Source of the DNA: Rhodococcus sp. PAMC28707
GTDB lineage: Bacteria > Actinomycetota > Actinomycetes > Mycobacteriales > Mycobacteriaceae
Length of the DNA stretch: 64,000 nt
Direction of reading: 5' to 3'
Assembly: GCF_004795915.1 (NCBI RefSeq)
Contig: NZ_CP039253.1
Span: forward strand, 2,170,001-2,234,000
Below the pieces are notes generated by a model. It worked only from the letters and a program-made list of their open reading frames with translations. It was not told the origin of the DNA and made no database searches. Made by a program: the position numbers and the translations under genes. Each line of letters opens with the position of its first letter. The first letter of the stretch is position 1. Below, one piece after another: positions 39,539 to 48,500 of the stretch.

Positions 39539-42500
39539 TTGACGAGCACATCGGTGTCACCGGAGAAATCGTCACCGGAGAAATCCACTCGCGGGGAGGA
39601 AAAGCCCTCGCGGGCTTTCGCGCCACCCGAGCACGGTCGACTGGCGCAGGTTCCACACATCGCCGGCCTCATTCTCGGCACTTTCGCAGTGCTGGTGTTT
39701 TTGTGGAGCATCTCCCCGGCGCTGAGAGAAGCCATACGGGTGCCGCGAGAGTACGTCAACAATTTCTACATCGATGCCCCGGACACCTCTCTGGCGTGGG
39801 CGCTCGTCCTCGGTCTCACCGCGGCAGCATTGGCAAGCCGTAAGCGCATCGCGTGGTGGTTCCTGACGCTCTATCTCGCGCTCTTCGCGCTTACCAATCT
39901 CGCCGAGGGTATCCAAGAGAAGAACGCCGGCGCCTGGGTCGCCCTTGGCGTCCACGTCGTCATCATCGGCATTCTGGTGGCGGCGCGCAAGGAGTTCTAC
40001 ACCCGGGTACGACGCGGCGCGATATGGAAAGCCCTCGGAGTTCTCGTCCTGGGCGCGATCATCGGAACCCTGCTCGGCTGGGCTCTGGTCGCACTGTTCC
40101 CCGGGACACTCCCGGAGAACGAGACGTTCCTGTGGGCCTTCAACCGCGTAACAGCATTGGCGACGGTAGACAACGAGCAATTCAGCGGTCGCACACACGG
40201 TTTCGTCAATACGCTGCTCGGTCTGTTCGGCGCGCTCGCATTGCTTGCTGCCGTCGTGACTTTGTTCAGGTCGCAGCGCTCTACCAATGCGCTGACCGGT
40301 AGTGACGAGTCCGCACTGCGCGGCCTCCTCGACAAATGGGGAGCGGACGACTCCCTCGGTTATTTCGCCACCCGACGCGACAAGGGTGTCGTGTTCGCCC
40401 CGAGCGGTAAGGCTGCGGTCACGTATCGCGTCGAGGTCGGGGTGTGCCTTGCCAGCGGTGATCCCATCGGCAATCCCGAGGCGTGGTCGCACGCCATCGA
40501 CGCGTGGCTCGAGCTGGCCGAGAAGTACGGCTGGTCTCCCGCGGTGATGGGGGCCAGCGAAATCGGTGCGACGGCGTACAAGCGGGCCGGCCTGAACGTC
40601 CTCGAACTCGGCGACGAGGCCATCCTGTACACCAAGACGTTCAACCTCAACGGCCGCGAGATGCGTCCGGTCCGCCAAGCCGTCACACGTGCACGCAAGG
40701 CGGGCGTGACGGTGGAAATACGTCGTCATCGCAACATTCCTGCACCCGAGATGGCCGAGATCATCGACTGCGCCGACACGTGGCGCGACACCGAGACCGA
40801 GCGCGGATTCTCGATGGCGCTCGGTCGCCTCGGCGACCCACTCGACGGCGACTGCATGCTCGTTCAGGCCAGAGCGGGCGACAAGACCGTCGGCATTCTG
40901 TCGTTGGCACCGTGGGGTCGCACTGGCGTGTCGCTGGACCTGATGCGACGTGATCCCCAGTCCCCCAACGGGGTCATCGAACTTTTGGTCACCGAACTGG
41001 CCACCGGTGCAGATCAATTCGGTGTCAGCAAGATTTCGTTGAACTTTGCGGTGTTCCGAGCCGTATTCGAGGAGGGCAGTCGAATCGGAGCTGGGCCGGT
41101 ACTGCGGATCTGGCGTTCGATGCTCGTGTTCTTCTCGCGGTGGTGGCAACTCGAGGCGCTGTACCGCTCGAACCTGAAGTATCAACCCGACTGGGAACCG
41201 CGTTATCTGTGCTTCGCCGACAGTCGCGTACTACCGAAGGTCGGCATCGCATCTGCGATCGCCGAGGGCTTCCTGACGTTGCCGAGTTTCCGGCGCGCAC
41301 GCAAGCACACCGGTAGCCACGTAGCCGTCCCGGCAGCTCTCGCCGACAACACCGATATCCACAGTGACGGAAGCGGACCGGAAAATGTAGCGGAGGACGA
41401 CGAGCAGCCGCAGGGACCGCGGCGCCCCGACCAGGTTCGCGTCCGGATCTCCAAGCTCGAGCGCCTCGAGAGCGAGGGAACCGAGGGCTACCCCGTCGCA
41501 CATCCGCCGACGCATTCCGTCGCCGAGGCATTGGCGGCCCCTCAGGGAACGACGGTTCGGATTGCCGGTCGTCTACTGCGAATTCGAGACTATGGCGGGG
41601 TCGCGTTCGCGATCGTGCGGGACTGGACCGACGACATCCAGGTGTTGTTCGACCGGGCGCGCGTCGGGGACAAGCTGGACGAATTCGATGCAGACTTCGA
41701 CCTGGGCGATCTGATCGAGGTCAGCGGAGTGATCGGACGAAGCAACAAGGGCGAGTTCTCACTGCTCGCCGGTGACTGGCGGATGAATGCCAAATGCCTG
41801 CACCCGCTGCCGGACAAGTGGAAGGGCCTCAAGGACCCCGAATCTCGGGTGCGTCAACGCTACGTCGATCTTGCGATCAACCGCAGCACAAGGGATTTGA
41901 TGATCGCCCGCAGCAACGTCGTCAAATCCATGCGGGATTCACTGTCCGGCCGCGGATACATGGAGGTGGAGACGCCGATCCTGCAGCAGGTTCACGGCGG
42001 AGCGAACGCGGCCCCGTTCATCACCCACATCAACGCCTACGACCTCGATCTGTATCTGCGGATCGCACCCGAGTTGTACTTGAAACGTCTGTGCGTCGGC
42101 GGGATGGACAAGGTGTTCGAGATCGGCCGAGTGTTCCGCAACGAAGGCGCCGACTTCAAACACAATCCGGAGTTCACCATCCTCGAGGCGTACGAAGCGC
42201 ACAGTGACTACGAGCAGGCGATGGTGTTGTGCCGCGAGCTCATTCAGCAGGCCGCCATCGCCGCACACGGTCGCGAAATCGTCCTCCGACCCGACGGCCC
42301 GAGCGGCGAGATGATCGAAATCGACATCTCCGGTGAATGGCCCGTCAAAACACTGCACGGGGCCGTCGCAGAGAAGCTCGGTGTCCCGGTCGCCCCCGAC
42401 ACCTCACTCGCCGAACTTCGCAGACTCTGCGAGGAGAACGACGTTCCATACGAAAAGAATTGGGATGCAGGCGCCGTCGCACAGGGGATGTACGAGCATC

Positions 42501-42880
42501 TGGTCGAGGACTACACCGAGTTCCCCACCTTCTACAAAGACTTCCCGACGTCGATGTCGCCGTTGACCCGTCCGCATCGGTCGATTCCGGGTGTTGCCGA
42601 GAAATGGGATCTCGTCGCGTGGGGTGTCGAACTCGGCACGGCGTACAGCGAGCTCACCGACCCGGTCGATCAGCGTCGAAGACTGACCGAGCAATCCCTT
42701 CTCGCGGCAGGTGGTGACGAGGAAGCGATGTCGCTCGATGAGGACTTCCTGCAGGCACTCGAGTACGGCATGCCCCCGACAGGGGGTCTCGGCATGGGTG
42801 TCGATCGCGTCGTCATGTTGATAACCGGTGGCAGCATTCGTGAGACGTTGGCCTTCCCCCTCGCGAAGCCGCGACAGTAG
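39539..42880 (+). CDS. lysX: LysX: lysyl-phosphatidylglycerol synthase fused to lysyl-tRNA synthetase
   Basis: A 1113-residue bifunctional enzyme of Mycobacteriales. The N-terminal part has about six membrane segments and an MprF-like transferase domain ('[20 protein letters not shown]', '[19 protein letters not shown]') that attaches lysine to phosphatidylglycerol. The C-terminal half (from about residue 630) is a class II lysyl-tRNA synthetase with an OB-fold, motif 2 '[14 protein letters not shown]' and motif 3 '[16 protein letters not shown]'. It makes the membrane less negative and gives resistance to cationic peptides. The TTG start has AGGAG seven bases upstream. Confidence 0.95.
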   Translation: MTSTSVSPEKSSPEKSTRGEEKPSRAFAPPEHGRLAQVPHIAGLILGTFAVLVFLWSISPALREAIRVPREYVNNFYIDAPDTSLAWALVLGLTAAALASRKRIAWWFLTLYLALFALTNLAEGIQEKNAGAWVALGVHVVIIGILVAARKEFYTRVRRGAIWKALGVLVLGAIIGTLLGWALVALFPGTLPENETFLWAFNRVTALATVDNEQFSGRTHGFVNTLLGLFGALALLAAVVTLFRSQRSTNALTGSDESALRGLLDKWGADDSLGYFATRRDKGVVFAPSGKAAVTYRVEVGVCLASGDPIGNPEAWSHAIDAWLELAEKYGWSPAVMGASEIGATAYKRAGLNVLELGDEAILYTKTFNLNGREMRPVRQAVTRARKAGVTVEIRRHRNIPAPEMAEIIDCADTWRDTETERGFSMALGRLGDPLDGDCMLVQARAGDKTVGILSLAPWGRTGVSLDLMRRDPQSPNGVIELLVTELATGADQFGVSKISLNFAVFRAVFEEGSRIGAGPVLRIWRSMLVFFSRWWQLEALYRSNLKYQPDWEPRYLCFADSRVLPKVGIASAIAEGFLTLPSFRRARKHTGSHVAVPAALADNTDIHSDGSGPENVAEDDEQPQGPRRPDQVRVRISKLERLESEGTEGYPVAHPPTHSVAEALAAPQGTTVRIAGRLLRIRDYGGVAFAIVRDWTDDIQVLFDRARVGDKLDEFDADFDLGDLIEVSGVIGRSNKGEFSLLAGDWRMNAKCLHPLPDKWKGLKDPESRVRQRYVDLAINRSTRDLMIARSNVVKSMRDSLSGRGYMEVETPILQQVHGGANAAPFITHINAYDLDLYLRIAPELYLKRLCVGGMDKVFEIGRVFRNEGADFKHNPEFTILEAYEAHSDYEQAMVLCRELIQQAAIAAHGREIVLRPDGPSGEMIEIDISGEWPVKTLHGAVAEKLGVPVAPDTSLAELRRLCEENDVPYEKNWDAGAVAQGMYEHLVEDYTEFPTFYKDFPTSMSPLTRPHRSIPGVAEKWDLVAWGVELGTAYSELTDPVDQRRRLTEQSLLAAGGDEEAMSLDEDFLQALEYGMPPTGGLGMGVDRVVMLITGGSIRETLAFPLAKPRQ

Positions 42881-42894
42881 CGAAAAATTTGGAA

Positions 42895-42910
42895 TGTTTC
42901 ACATGAAACA
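42895..42910. promoter_or_regulatory. parS-like 16-mer
   Basis: TGTTTCACATGAAACA differs at one position from the ParB-binding parS consensus TGTTTCACGTGAAACA. It spans the start codon of the hydrolase gene just after lysX. It could be a weak parS site or the operator of an unknown regulator. Confidence 0.45.
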
Positions 42911-43763
42911 ATCACCTCCCGGCAGGTTCGTCGCAGTCGACGGACTGCGCACCCACGTCGTGGTGACCGGCGGTGGCCCACCGATTGTCTTGTGCGGCGG
43001 CCTCGCAGGAAATTGGTTCGACTGGGACGATGCGGCTGCGATACTTTCGACATTTCACACCGTCGTCGTGTTCGATCGACCCGGGTTCGGGTTCAGCGAA
43101 CCGTTTCCGCACGGCGATACCCCCACTGTCGAGGCCGAGGCAGCTCGTATCCTCGGCGTTCTCGACGCCCTCGAGCTGCCAGGCCCTGCCGTGGTCGTCG
43201 GGCACTCGATCGCGGGGTTCTACGCAGAGGCGTTCGCTCGGCTGTACCCGTCGCGCACCGCGGGAATGCTGCTGCTCGACTCGAGCGCGGAGCGCGATCC
43301 GCGGCATCTGATTCCGAGGCATTGTCGTATTTCGGCGGCATACGTCCTCTCGAGGACCCTGACGACACTCGGACTGCAGCGACTGCTCGGAACGACGGTC
43401 CGACGCATTCTCAATCAGTCCATCCCTCCCGACGGCATTCCCATCGAGACCTATGACTGGATTGCACAGATCTATCGGGCGCCGTCGTACCTCGAGGCCG
43501 CGCTGGTGGAGGACTTCGTCTACCCGGATATGGCACTCGAGCTCAACCAGATCAGGCGCAGCCATCCGATGCCGGATGTACCGGCTACCGTCGTTGCCGC
43601 CCACACCGGTCGACCGACACCGTGGGGTCGCCGCTGGATCGCCAAGCAACGGCGACTGGCGCAGTATCTGGACGCGAAGTTCTCCGTCGTCACGAACGCC
43701 CATCATCACGCGATGATCGACCAACCCGCCGAGGTGGCGAGCCTGATCGCCGAACTGGTGTGA
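42903..43763 (+). CDS. Alpha/beta hydrolase
   Basis: A 286-residue hydrolase. The nucleophile serine is in 'VVVGHSIAGFYAEAFA', the oxyanion region is 'PIVLCGGLAGNWFDW', and the catalytic His is probably in 'NAHHHAMIDQP'. The substrate is unknown. The start may be ATG at 42903 (GGAA nine bases upstream) or 42894. It begins within 25 bases of the lysX stop and overlaps the parS-like palindrome. Confidence 0.85.
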   Translation: MKQSPPGRFVAVDGLRTHVVVTGGGPPIVLCGGLAGNWFDWDDAAAILSTFHTVVVFDRPGFGFSEPFPHGDTPTVEAEAARILGVLDALELPGPAVVVGHSIAGFYAEAFARLYPSRTAGMLLLDSSAERDPRHLIPRHCRISAAYVLSRTLTTLGLQRLLGTTVRRILNQSIPPDGIPIETYDWIAQIYRAPSYLEAALVEDFVYPDMALELNQIRRSHPMPDVPATVVAAHTGRPTPWGRRWIAKQRRLAQYLDAKFSVVTNAHHHAMIDQPAEVASLIAELV

Positions 43764-43861
43764 CGCACCGAACTCCACGCACGTAACGTGTCCTCTCGAG
43801 CCCGTAGCCCAAGACCCGATCCACAGTTCGGCGATGGCGCGGTAGCACGAGAGGAACACAG

Positions 43862-44869
43862 ATGGGTGCATCGATCAGCACAACTTCCGGCCGACAGTCC
43901 AAGCTTCTCGGCTTGGGTGTCCACCGCCCCGAGCGGGTGGTGACCAACGACGAAATCTGCGAAACCATCGACTCGAGCGACGAGTGGATTCAGACGCGGA
44001 CGGGCATCAAGAATCGTCGCTTCACCAAGCCCGAAGAAAACGTCGTATTCATGGCCATCGAGGCCGGCAAGAAGGCTCTCGCGGCAAGCGGCGTCTCGGC
44101 AGAAGACATCGATACCGTCATCGTCGCGACGTCGACGCACCTCGAGCAAACTCCGCAGGCTGCCGCCAAGGTTGCGCACGCCCTCGGCACCAAGGGCCCT
44201 GCCGCATTCGACATCGGCGCCGGCTGTGCGGGATTCTGCTACGCCCTCGCCGTCGCGTCCGATCTGGTCAAGGCTGGTACCTCCAAGTACGTCCTCGTCA
44301 TCGGCGCAGAGCAGTTGAGTGAGACCACCGACCCTTACGACCGCACTACGCGATTCATCTTCGCCGACGGCGCGGGCGCGGTCGTAGTCGGCCAGAGCGA
44401 CGAGACCGAGATCGGGCCTGCCGTCTGGGGCTCCGACGGTTCACAGGCGGATGCGATCTACCAGACGATCGACTGGTACGACTACATCACCACAGAGGGC
44501 GCCGAGCGTCCCTGGATCAGAATGAACGGAATCTCGGTGTTCCGCTGGGCCGCGTTCGAGATGGGCAAGGCGGCACAGAAGGTGATCGACGCCGCGGGCA
44601 TCAAGACCGAGGAACTGCATGCGTTCATCCCGCATCAGGCCAACAGCCGCATCACCGAATTGCTCGCCAAGAGCCTGCACCTCGGCGATGACACTGTCGT
44701 CGCCAACGATATCGAGGAGACCGGCAACACCTCGGCCGCGTCGATTCCGCTGGCCATGGAGGAATTGCTCCGCACCAACAAGGCCAAGGCGGGCGACACC
44801 GCCCTGCTCCTCGCTTTCGGCGCCGGTCTGTCCTACGCCGGGCAGGTCGTCAAGCTCCCCACCCTGTAA
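43862..44869 (+). CDS. 3-oxoacyl-ACP synthase III (FabH-like)
   Basis: A 335-residue thiolase-fold ketosynthase. The catalytic triad is complete: Cys122 in 'DIGAGCAGFCYAL', His258 in 'FIPHQANSRI' and Asn289 in 'EETGNTSAASIPLAM'. The N-terminal 'SSDEWIQTRTGIKNRRF' is standard for FabH. It condenses an acyl-CoA with malonyl-ACP to begin fatty-acid synthesis, or primes another acyl chain. GAGAGGA lies just upstream of the ATG. No other fatty-acid genes are adjacent, so an accessory role is possible. Confidence 0.9.
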   Translation: MGASISTTSGRQSKLLGLGVHRPERVVTNDEICETIDSSDEWIQTRTGIKNRRFTKPEENVVFMAIEAGKKALAASGVSAEDIDTVIVATSTHLEQTPQAAAKVAHALGTKGPAAFDIGAGCAGFCYALAVASDLVKAGTSKYVLVIGAEQLSETTDPYDRTTRFIFADGAGAVVVGQSDETEIGPAVWGSDGSQADAIYQTIDWYDYITTEGAERPWIRMNGISVFRWAAFEMGKAAQKVIDAAGIKTEELHAFIPHQANSRITELLAKSLHLGDDTVVANDIEETGNTSAASIPLAMEELLRTNKAKAGDTALLLAFGAGLSYAGQVVKLPTL

Positions 44870-44925
44870 TGCTCTTCCGGCCGAGACCGACCTCCTTCGT
44901 TCTCGGCCGGAAGTAGAGTGGCGTC

Positions 44926-45330
44926 ATGCCGAAACCACCGTTGCCGCCCGAGGCCATCGAGCTACTGAAGAAGCCGAACCCCGCAGTCATGGCAGTGGTA
45001 CGAGCAGATGGCACACCTATCACCGCCCCCACCTGGTACCTGTGGGAGGACGGCCAGATCGTCTTGAACTTCGAGGCGAGCCGTAAGCGCCTCGAGCACA
45101 TCCGCGGCAACCCCAGGGTCTCGATCTCGGTGCTCGACGAGGCCAGCTGGTACACCCACATCACCATTCACGGCACCATCACGCTGGCGGACGATCCAGA
45201 TCTGGTCGACATCGACCGCATCTCGACCCACTACACCGGCGACAAGTACCCGGTGCGCGACCAACCGCGGGTCACCGGTCACCTCTCGGTCGACGCATAT
45301 GTCGGCTGGGGCAGCATGAAGACCAGCTAG
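44926..45330 (+). CDS. PPOX-class (F420-dependent) oxidoreductase-like protein
   Basis: A 134-residue split-barrel protein: 'NPAVMAVVRADGTPITAPTW', 'LNFEASRKRLEHIRGNPRVS', 'SWYTHITIHGTITLADD'. It belongs to the pyridoxamine-phosphate-oxidase-like superfamily, in which many actinobacterial members bind F420. The reaction is unknown. It lies 56 bases after the FabH-like gene and 2 bases before a small membrane protein gene. Confidence 0.85.
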   Translation: MPKPPLPPEAIELLKKPNPAVMAVVRADGTPITAPTWYLWEDGQIVLNFEASRKRLEHIRGNPRVSISVLDEASWYTHITIHGTITLADDPDLVDIDRISTHYTGDKYPVRDQPRVTGHLSVDAYVGWGSMKTS

Positions 45331-45332
45331 TC

Positions 45333-45515
45333 GTGCTGTCCACTCCCGTCGCAATCACCATCGGTTCGGTCTGCATCGGATTCGTCCTGTTCGTCTCGGC
45401 GGCCGCCGGAGCTCAGCAGAAGTGGGATCGCCGAGGCGTCATCGCGATGTTGATACTGGCGATTTGCTGCCTGAGCGTCGTCCCGCTCACGGTCGCCCTC
45501 AGTGCGGCCGTGTGA
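45333..45515 (+). CDS. Small two-helix membrane protein
   Basis: A 60-residue protein with two membrane segments ('ITIGSVCIGFVLFVSAAAG', 'AMLILAICCLSVVPLTVAL'). The GTG start is 2 bases after the PPOX stop, indicating translational coupling. Its end overlaps the converging MFS gene by 17 bases. Family not recognised; likely a real small gene from context and composition. Confidence 0.5.
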   Translation: MLSTPVAITIGSVCIGFVLFVSAAAGAQQKWDRRGVIAMLILAICCLSVVPLTVALSAAV

Positions 45516-46761
45516 CCTGGGGCGTCGGGGCTGGAAGCCCGGTTTTCAGTCGTGTGCCCTGCAACAATGCCCATCCACCTGCGGTCACGATCAGACCTAT
45601 GACGAACAGCGCCATCGCGGTCCAGCCGTACATCTGAAATACCACTCCGCCGAGCCAGCCGAGAACGCTGGATCCGCCGTAGTAGAAGAGGTTGTACAGC
45701 GACGTCGCTTGCGTGCGTCCGACCACCGCACGCTGACCCGTCCATCCCGACGCGATGGCGTGGGCGGCGAAGAATCCGATGGTCAGCACGACCAGTCCGG
45801 TCAGGATGACGATCAGGTTGGTGCTGATGGTCAGCGCGACGCCGACGGCCATGGTGGCCGTCGAACCTGCGAGTACGACGCTTCTGCCGTGGCGAACTGC
45901 CAGCTGACCGGCGATGCGCGAGGACATGGTACCGCTGAGATACGCCACGAAGATGAGGCTGATGAGGGACTGCGGGAGCCCGAACGGGCCGGCTTCGAGC
46001 CGGAAACCGAGGTAGTTGTAGATGGCGACGAATCCGCCCATGAGCAGGAAGCCTTGGCCGTACAGGGTCAGCATGCCGGGTTCGCGGAGGTTGGCCCACA
46101 CCCGTCTCGGCAGTGAGGGGCCGTCGCGGGAGACGGTGGGAGATCTGCGCGGCGTCGGTGCCAGCCATACGAAAAGGGCGGCTGCTACCGCGGCGAGTAC
46201 CGACACCGTCAAGGTTCCGACGCGCCAGTTCGTGTACTCCGCAACAGGTCCGGCGACTATCCGACCCAGCAAGCCACCCATGGAGGTACCGGAGACGTAG
46301 GTCGCGGCGGCGAGCGCAGTGTGTTTGCCGTGCACTTCCTCGCTCAGGTAGGCGATGGCGATCGCGGGGAGTCCGCCGAGGGCCGCACCTTCGAGGAAGC
46401 GAATCGCCAGCAGCATCGGTAGCGAGGAAGACAGCGGAACCATGAGTCCCAGAATCGTTGCGGCGATCACCGAGACGGCCATCGCGCGGACTCGTCCGAT
46501 GCGATCGGCGAACACCGACCAGGGCAGGACCGCAGCGGCGACACCGACCGTGGCTGATCCGACCGCAAGGGAGGACTGCGACGGCGTGATATCGAGGCCG
46601 ACCGCGATGAGCGGAAGAATGCCCTGCACCGAGTAGAGCTGCGCGAAAGTCGCGATACCCGCGAACAACAAGGCCGCAACCAGACGCTTGTATTCGCGCG
46701 ACCCGCGAGGATGACCCTCCCAAACGAGTTCGGCGTCCGTATCGGTCGACGATGAACTCAT
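45499..46761 (-). CDS. MFS transporter
   Basis: A 420-residue major-facilitator permease with 12 membrane helices. The loop 2-3 signature is 'SVFADRIGRVRAMAVSV', and 'LPAIAIAYLSEEVHGKHTAL' is typical of the YnfM/CynX-like arabinose-efflux group. The substrate is unknown. ATG at 46761 starts the Ser/Thr-rich cytoplasmic tail. It is divergent from a LysR gene that probably regulates it, with only about 80 bases between the starts. Confidence 0.88.
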   Translation of the reverse strand: MSSSSTDTDAELVWEGHPRGSREYKRLVAALLFAGIATFAQLYSVQGILPLIAVGLDITPSQSSLAVGSATVGVAAAVLPWSVFADRIGRVRAMAVSVIAATILGLMVPLSSSLPMLLAIRFLEGAALGGLPAIAIAYLSEEVHGKHTALAAATYVSGTSMGGLLGRIVAGPVAEYTNWRVGTLTVSVLAAVAAALFVWLAPTPRRSPTVSRDGPSLPRRVWANLREPGMLTLYGQGFLLMGGFVAIYNYLGFRLEAGPFGLPQSLISLIFVAYLSGTMSSRIAGQLAVRHGRSVVLAGSTATMAVGVALTISTNLIVILTGLVVLTIGFFAAHAIASGWTGQRAVVGRTQATSLYNLFYYGGSSVLGWLGGVVFQMYGWTAMALFVIGLIVTAGGWALLQGTRLKTGLPAPTPQVTRPH

Positions 46762-46844
46762 TTTCTCGACGCTATCTTTGCTGTGTACATGCGTCCAATG
46801 CATATGCACCCGGCAATTCATACTCCAGCGATATCATTGCGTAG

Positions 46845-47747
46845 GTGCGCGCGGAATCGAAAGAACTTCTCCCCCTCATCCCGACGCTCGTCGCCGTCGC
46901 GGAAACCGAGCACATCACCGAAGCCGCCCACCTGCTCGGGATCCCGCAACCGACCGTGAGCCGACAGATCGCCCGGGCGACAGCAATCCTCGGGGTCGCT
47001 GTCGTCGAACGTCGTGGACGCGGTATCGAGATGACCGCCGCCGGCCGAATCCTGATTCCTTATTTGCAACGGGCCCTCGTCGATCTGGAGGCCGGCCTCG
47101 ATGCGATGAGCGAGCACGACGCGAAGGCCCGTGGCCGAATTTCCATCGCGTTCCAGAACACGCTCGGCGAGGACATCGTGCCGGCATTGATCAAGGCGTT
47201 CGGAACCGGTCATCCGGCCGTGACCTTCGATCTCGATCAGGGTGCGCGTTCGCGCTGCCTCGACCGCCTCGACGACGGCTCCGCCGACCTCGCCTTCGTT
47301 TCGCTCAGTACCGAGCACACCGACGCCAATTCCTTCCAGCTCTACGACGAGCGACTGGTGCTGGTCGTGCCCACCGGACATCGCCTGGCCGGTCGCCGCG
47401 GCGTGCACGTCATCGACACTGCCGAGGAGCGCTATATCGCCATGGGTCACGGATTCGGCATGCGTTCGATCTGCGAAGGCCTGTGGGCCGAGGCAGGGAT
47501 GTCTCCGCACATTGCGTTCGAAGGGCAGGACATCCACACGATCCGCGGACTGGTCGGAGCCGGTCTGGGCGTCAGTATTCTTCCCAAAATTCGCGGGCCA
47601 CAATACGAGACCGTGGAAGTCCCTCTGGCCGATCCGACCGCCCGGCGACGCATCGGCATGGTCTGGTCCGAGCGCATACCGGCGAGCCACGTGCAGGCCT
47701 TCCGCGCACTGACGATCCGCAACGGCCGCAGTCTCGTGGTCAGGTAG
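46845..47747 (+). CDS. LysR-family transcriptional regulator
   Basis: A 300-residue regulator. The N-terminal winged helix is 'IPTLVAVAETEHITEAAHLL' and 'IPQPTVSRQIARATAILGV', followed by a periplasmic-binding-type ligand domain ('LADPTARRRIGMVWSERIPA'). GTG at 46845 is the start. It is divergent from the MFS gene and probably activates it in response to the exported compound. The last codons are part of a 17-bp tandem repeat. Confidence 0.9.
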   Translation: MRAESKELLPLIPTLVAVAETEHITEAAHLLGIPQPTVSRQIARATAILGVAVVERRGRGIEMTAAGRILIPYLQRALVDLEAGLDAMSEHDAKARGRISIAFQNTLGEDIVPALIKAFGTGHPAVTFDLDQGARSRCLDRLDDGSADLAFVSLSTEHTDANSFQLYDERLVLVVPTGHRLAGRRGVHVIDTAEERYIAMGHGFGMRSICEGLWAEAGMSPHIAFEGQDIHTIRGLVGAGLGVSILPKIRGPQYETVEVPLADPTARRRIGMVWSERIPASHVQAFRALTIRNGRSLVVR

Positions 47748-47790
47748 GCACGGTGCTCAGGTAGGCACGGTGGTTAAGTAGGCACGATGC
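47740..47790 (+). repeat. Three tandem 17-bp repeats spanning the LysR-phosphatase junction
   Basis: TCAGGTAGGCACGGTGC (47740-47756), TCAGGTAGGCACGGTGG (47757-47773) and TTAAGTAGGCACGATGC (47774-47790) follow one another. The first holds the LysR stop codon and the third the ATG of the next gene. Confidence 0.88.
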
Positions 47791-48413
47791 AGCTCATACT
47801 GGTTCGCCATGCGCTCCCGCAGCGCTCCGAAGAGACCGCCGATCCCCCGCTTGCCGAACTCGGCCACGAACAAGCGGCCCGGGTACCTGCCGCGCTGGCC
47901 CGGTTTGCGATCGCCAGGACCGTCTCGAGCACTCAACTCCGCGCCAAGCAGACCGGCTCGGTGTTGGCTGCCGAGCTGGGGGCCATGCTGGAGTCCGACG
48001 AGCGCCTCACCGAATACGACCGAGATTTCGGCGGTTACGTTCCAATCGAACTTGCGCGCACCGAGTTCCGCGACGCATTCGACCGGATCAAGGCCGGACA
48101 CCTACCCGAGGAGGTCGACGAGGACGCGTTTCGTGCGCGGGTACTCGCCGGCATCGACGCAGCGGTCTCGGGAGTCGAACACAGCGATACGGTTGTGGTG
48201 TTCGCCCACGGCGGTGTCATCAACATCCTGCTGCAAGACATCCTGCACACCCCCACGGTTCTCGGATTCCCGATCGACTACTGTTCGATCACTCGAATCC
48301 TTTACTCTCGCAACGGTAGTCGATCGGTCGCGGCGGTGAACGAGACGCAGCACGTGTGGGATCTGCTGCCACGCAACAGAGACCGATCCACCAACTCCAC
48401 AGAGAGTTCTTAA
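47787..48413 (+). CDS. Histidine phosphatase (phosphoglycerate-mutase-like)
   Basis: A 208-residue phosphatase. The phospho-accepting His is in 'LILVRHALPQR' (RHx motif), the second catalytic His is in 'VVVFAHGGVINILLQ', and a 'STQLRAKQTG' arginine region lies between. The substrate is unknown. The ATG lies inside the third unit of a 17-bp repeat, 40 bases after LysR. Confidence 0.85.
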   Translation: MQLILVRHALPQRSEETADPPLAELGHEQAARVPAALARFAIARTVSSTQLRAKQTGSVLAAELGAMLESDERLTEYDRDFGGYVPIELARTEFRDAFDRIKAGHLPEEVDEDAFRARVLAGIDAAVSGVEHSDTVVVFAHGGVINILLQDILHTPTVLGFPIDYCSITRILYSRNGSRSVAAVNETQHVWDLLPRNRDRSTNSTESS

Positions 48414-48500
48414 AGTGCCTGCTCAGGGCGGTGTTTCAGTCCACATCGCAGCTTCTTGTGGTCATAGTGGCCTCGGGGGCCGGTTAGCCTCGAAACCACT

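Noticed and set aside
39572..41185. 537-codon open frame on the minus strand inside lysX
   Set aside because: It is the antisense shadow of a high-GC gene; composition is His/Arg/Asp-rich without any family motif, while the plus strand encodes a clear LysX.
43780..43790. CACGTAACGTG inverted repeat before the FabH-like gene as an operator
   Set aside because: Short arms and no adjacent regulator; could easily be chance in this base composition.
45413..46723. 436-codon open frame on the minus strand in another phase of the MFS gene
   Set aside because: Arg-rich translation with no motif; the MFS frame shows twelve helices and family signatures.
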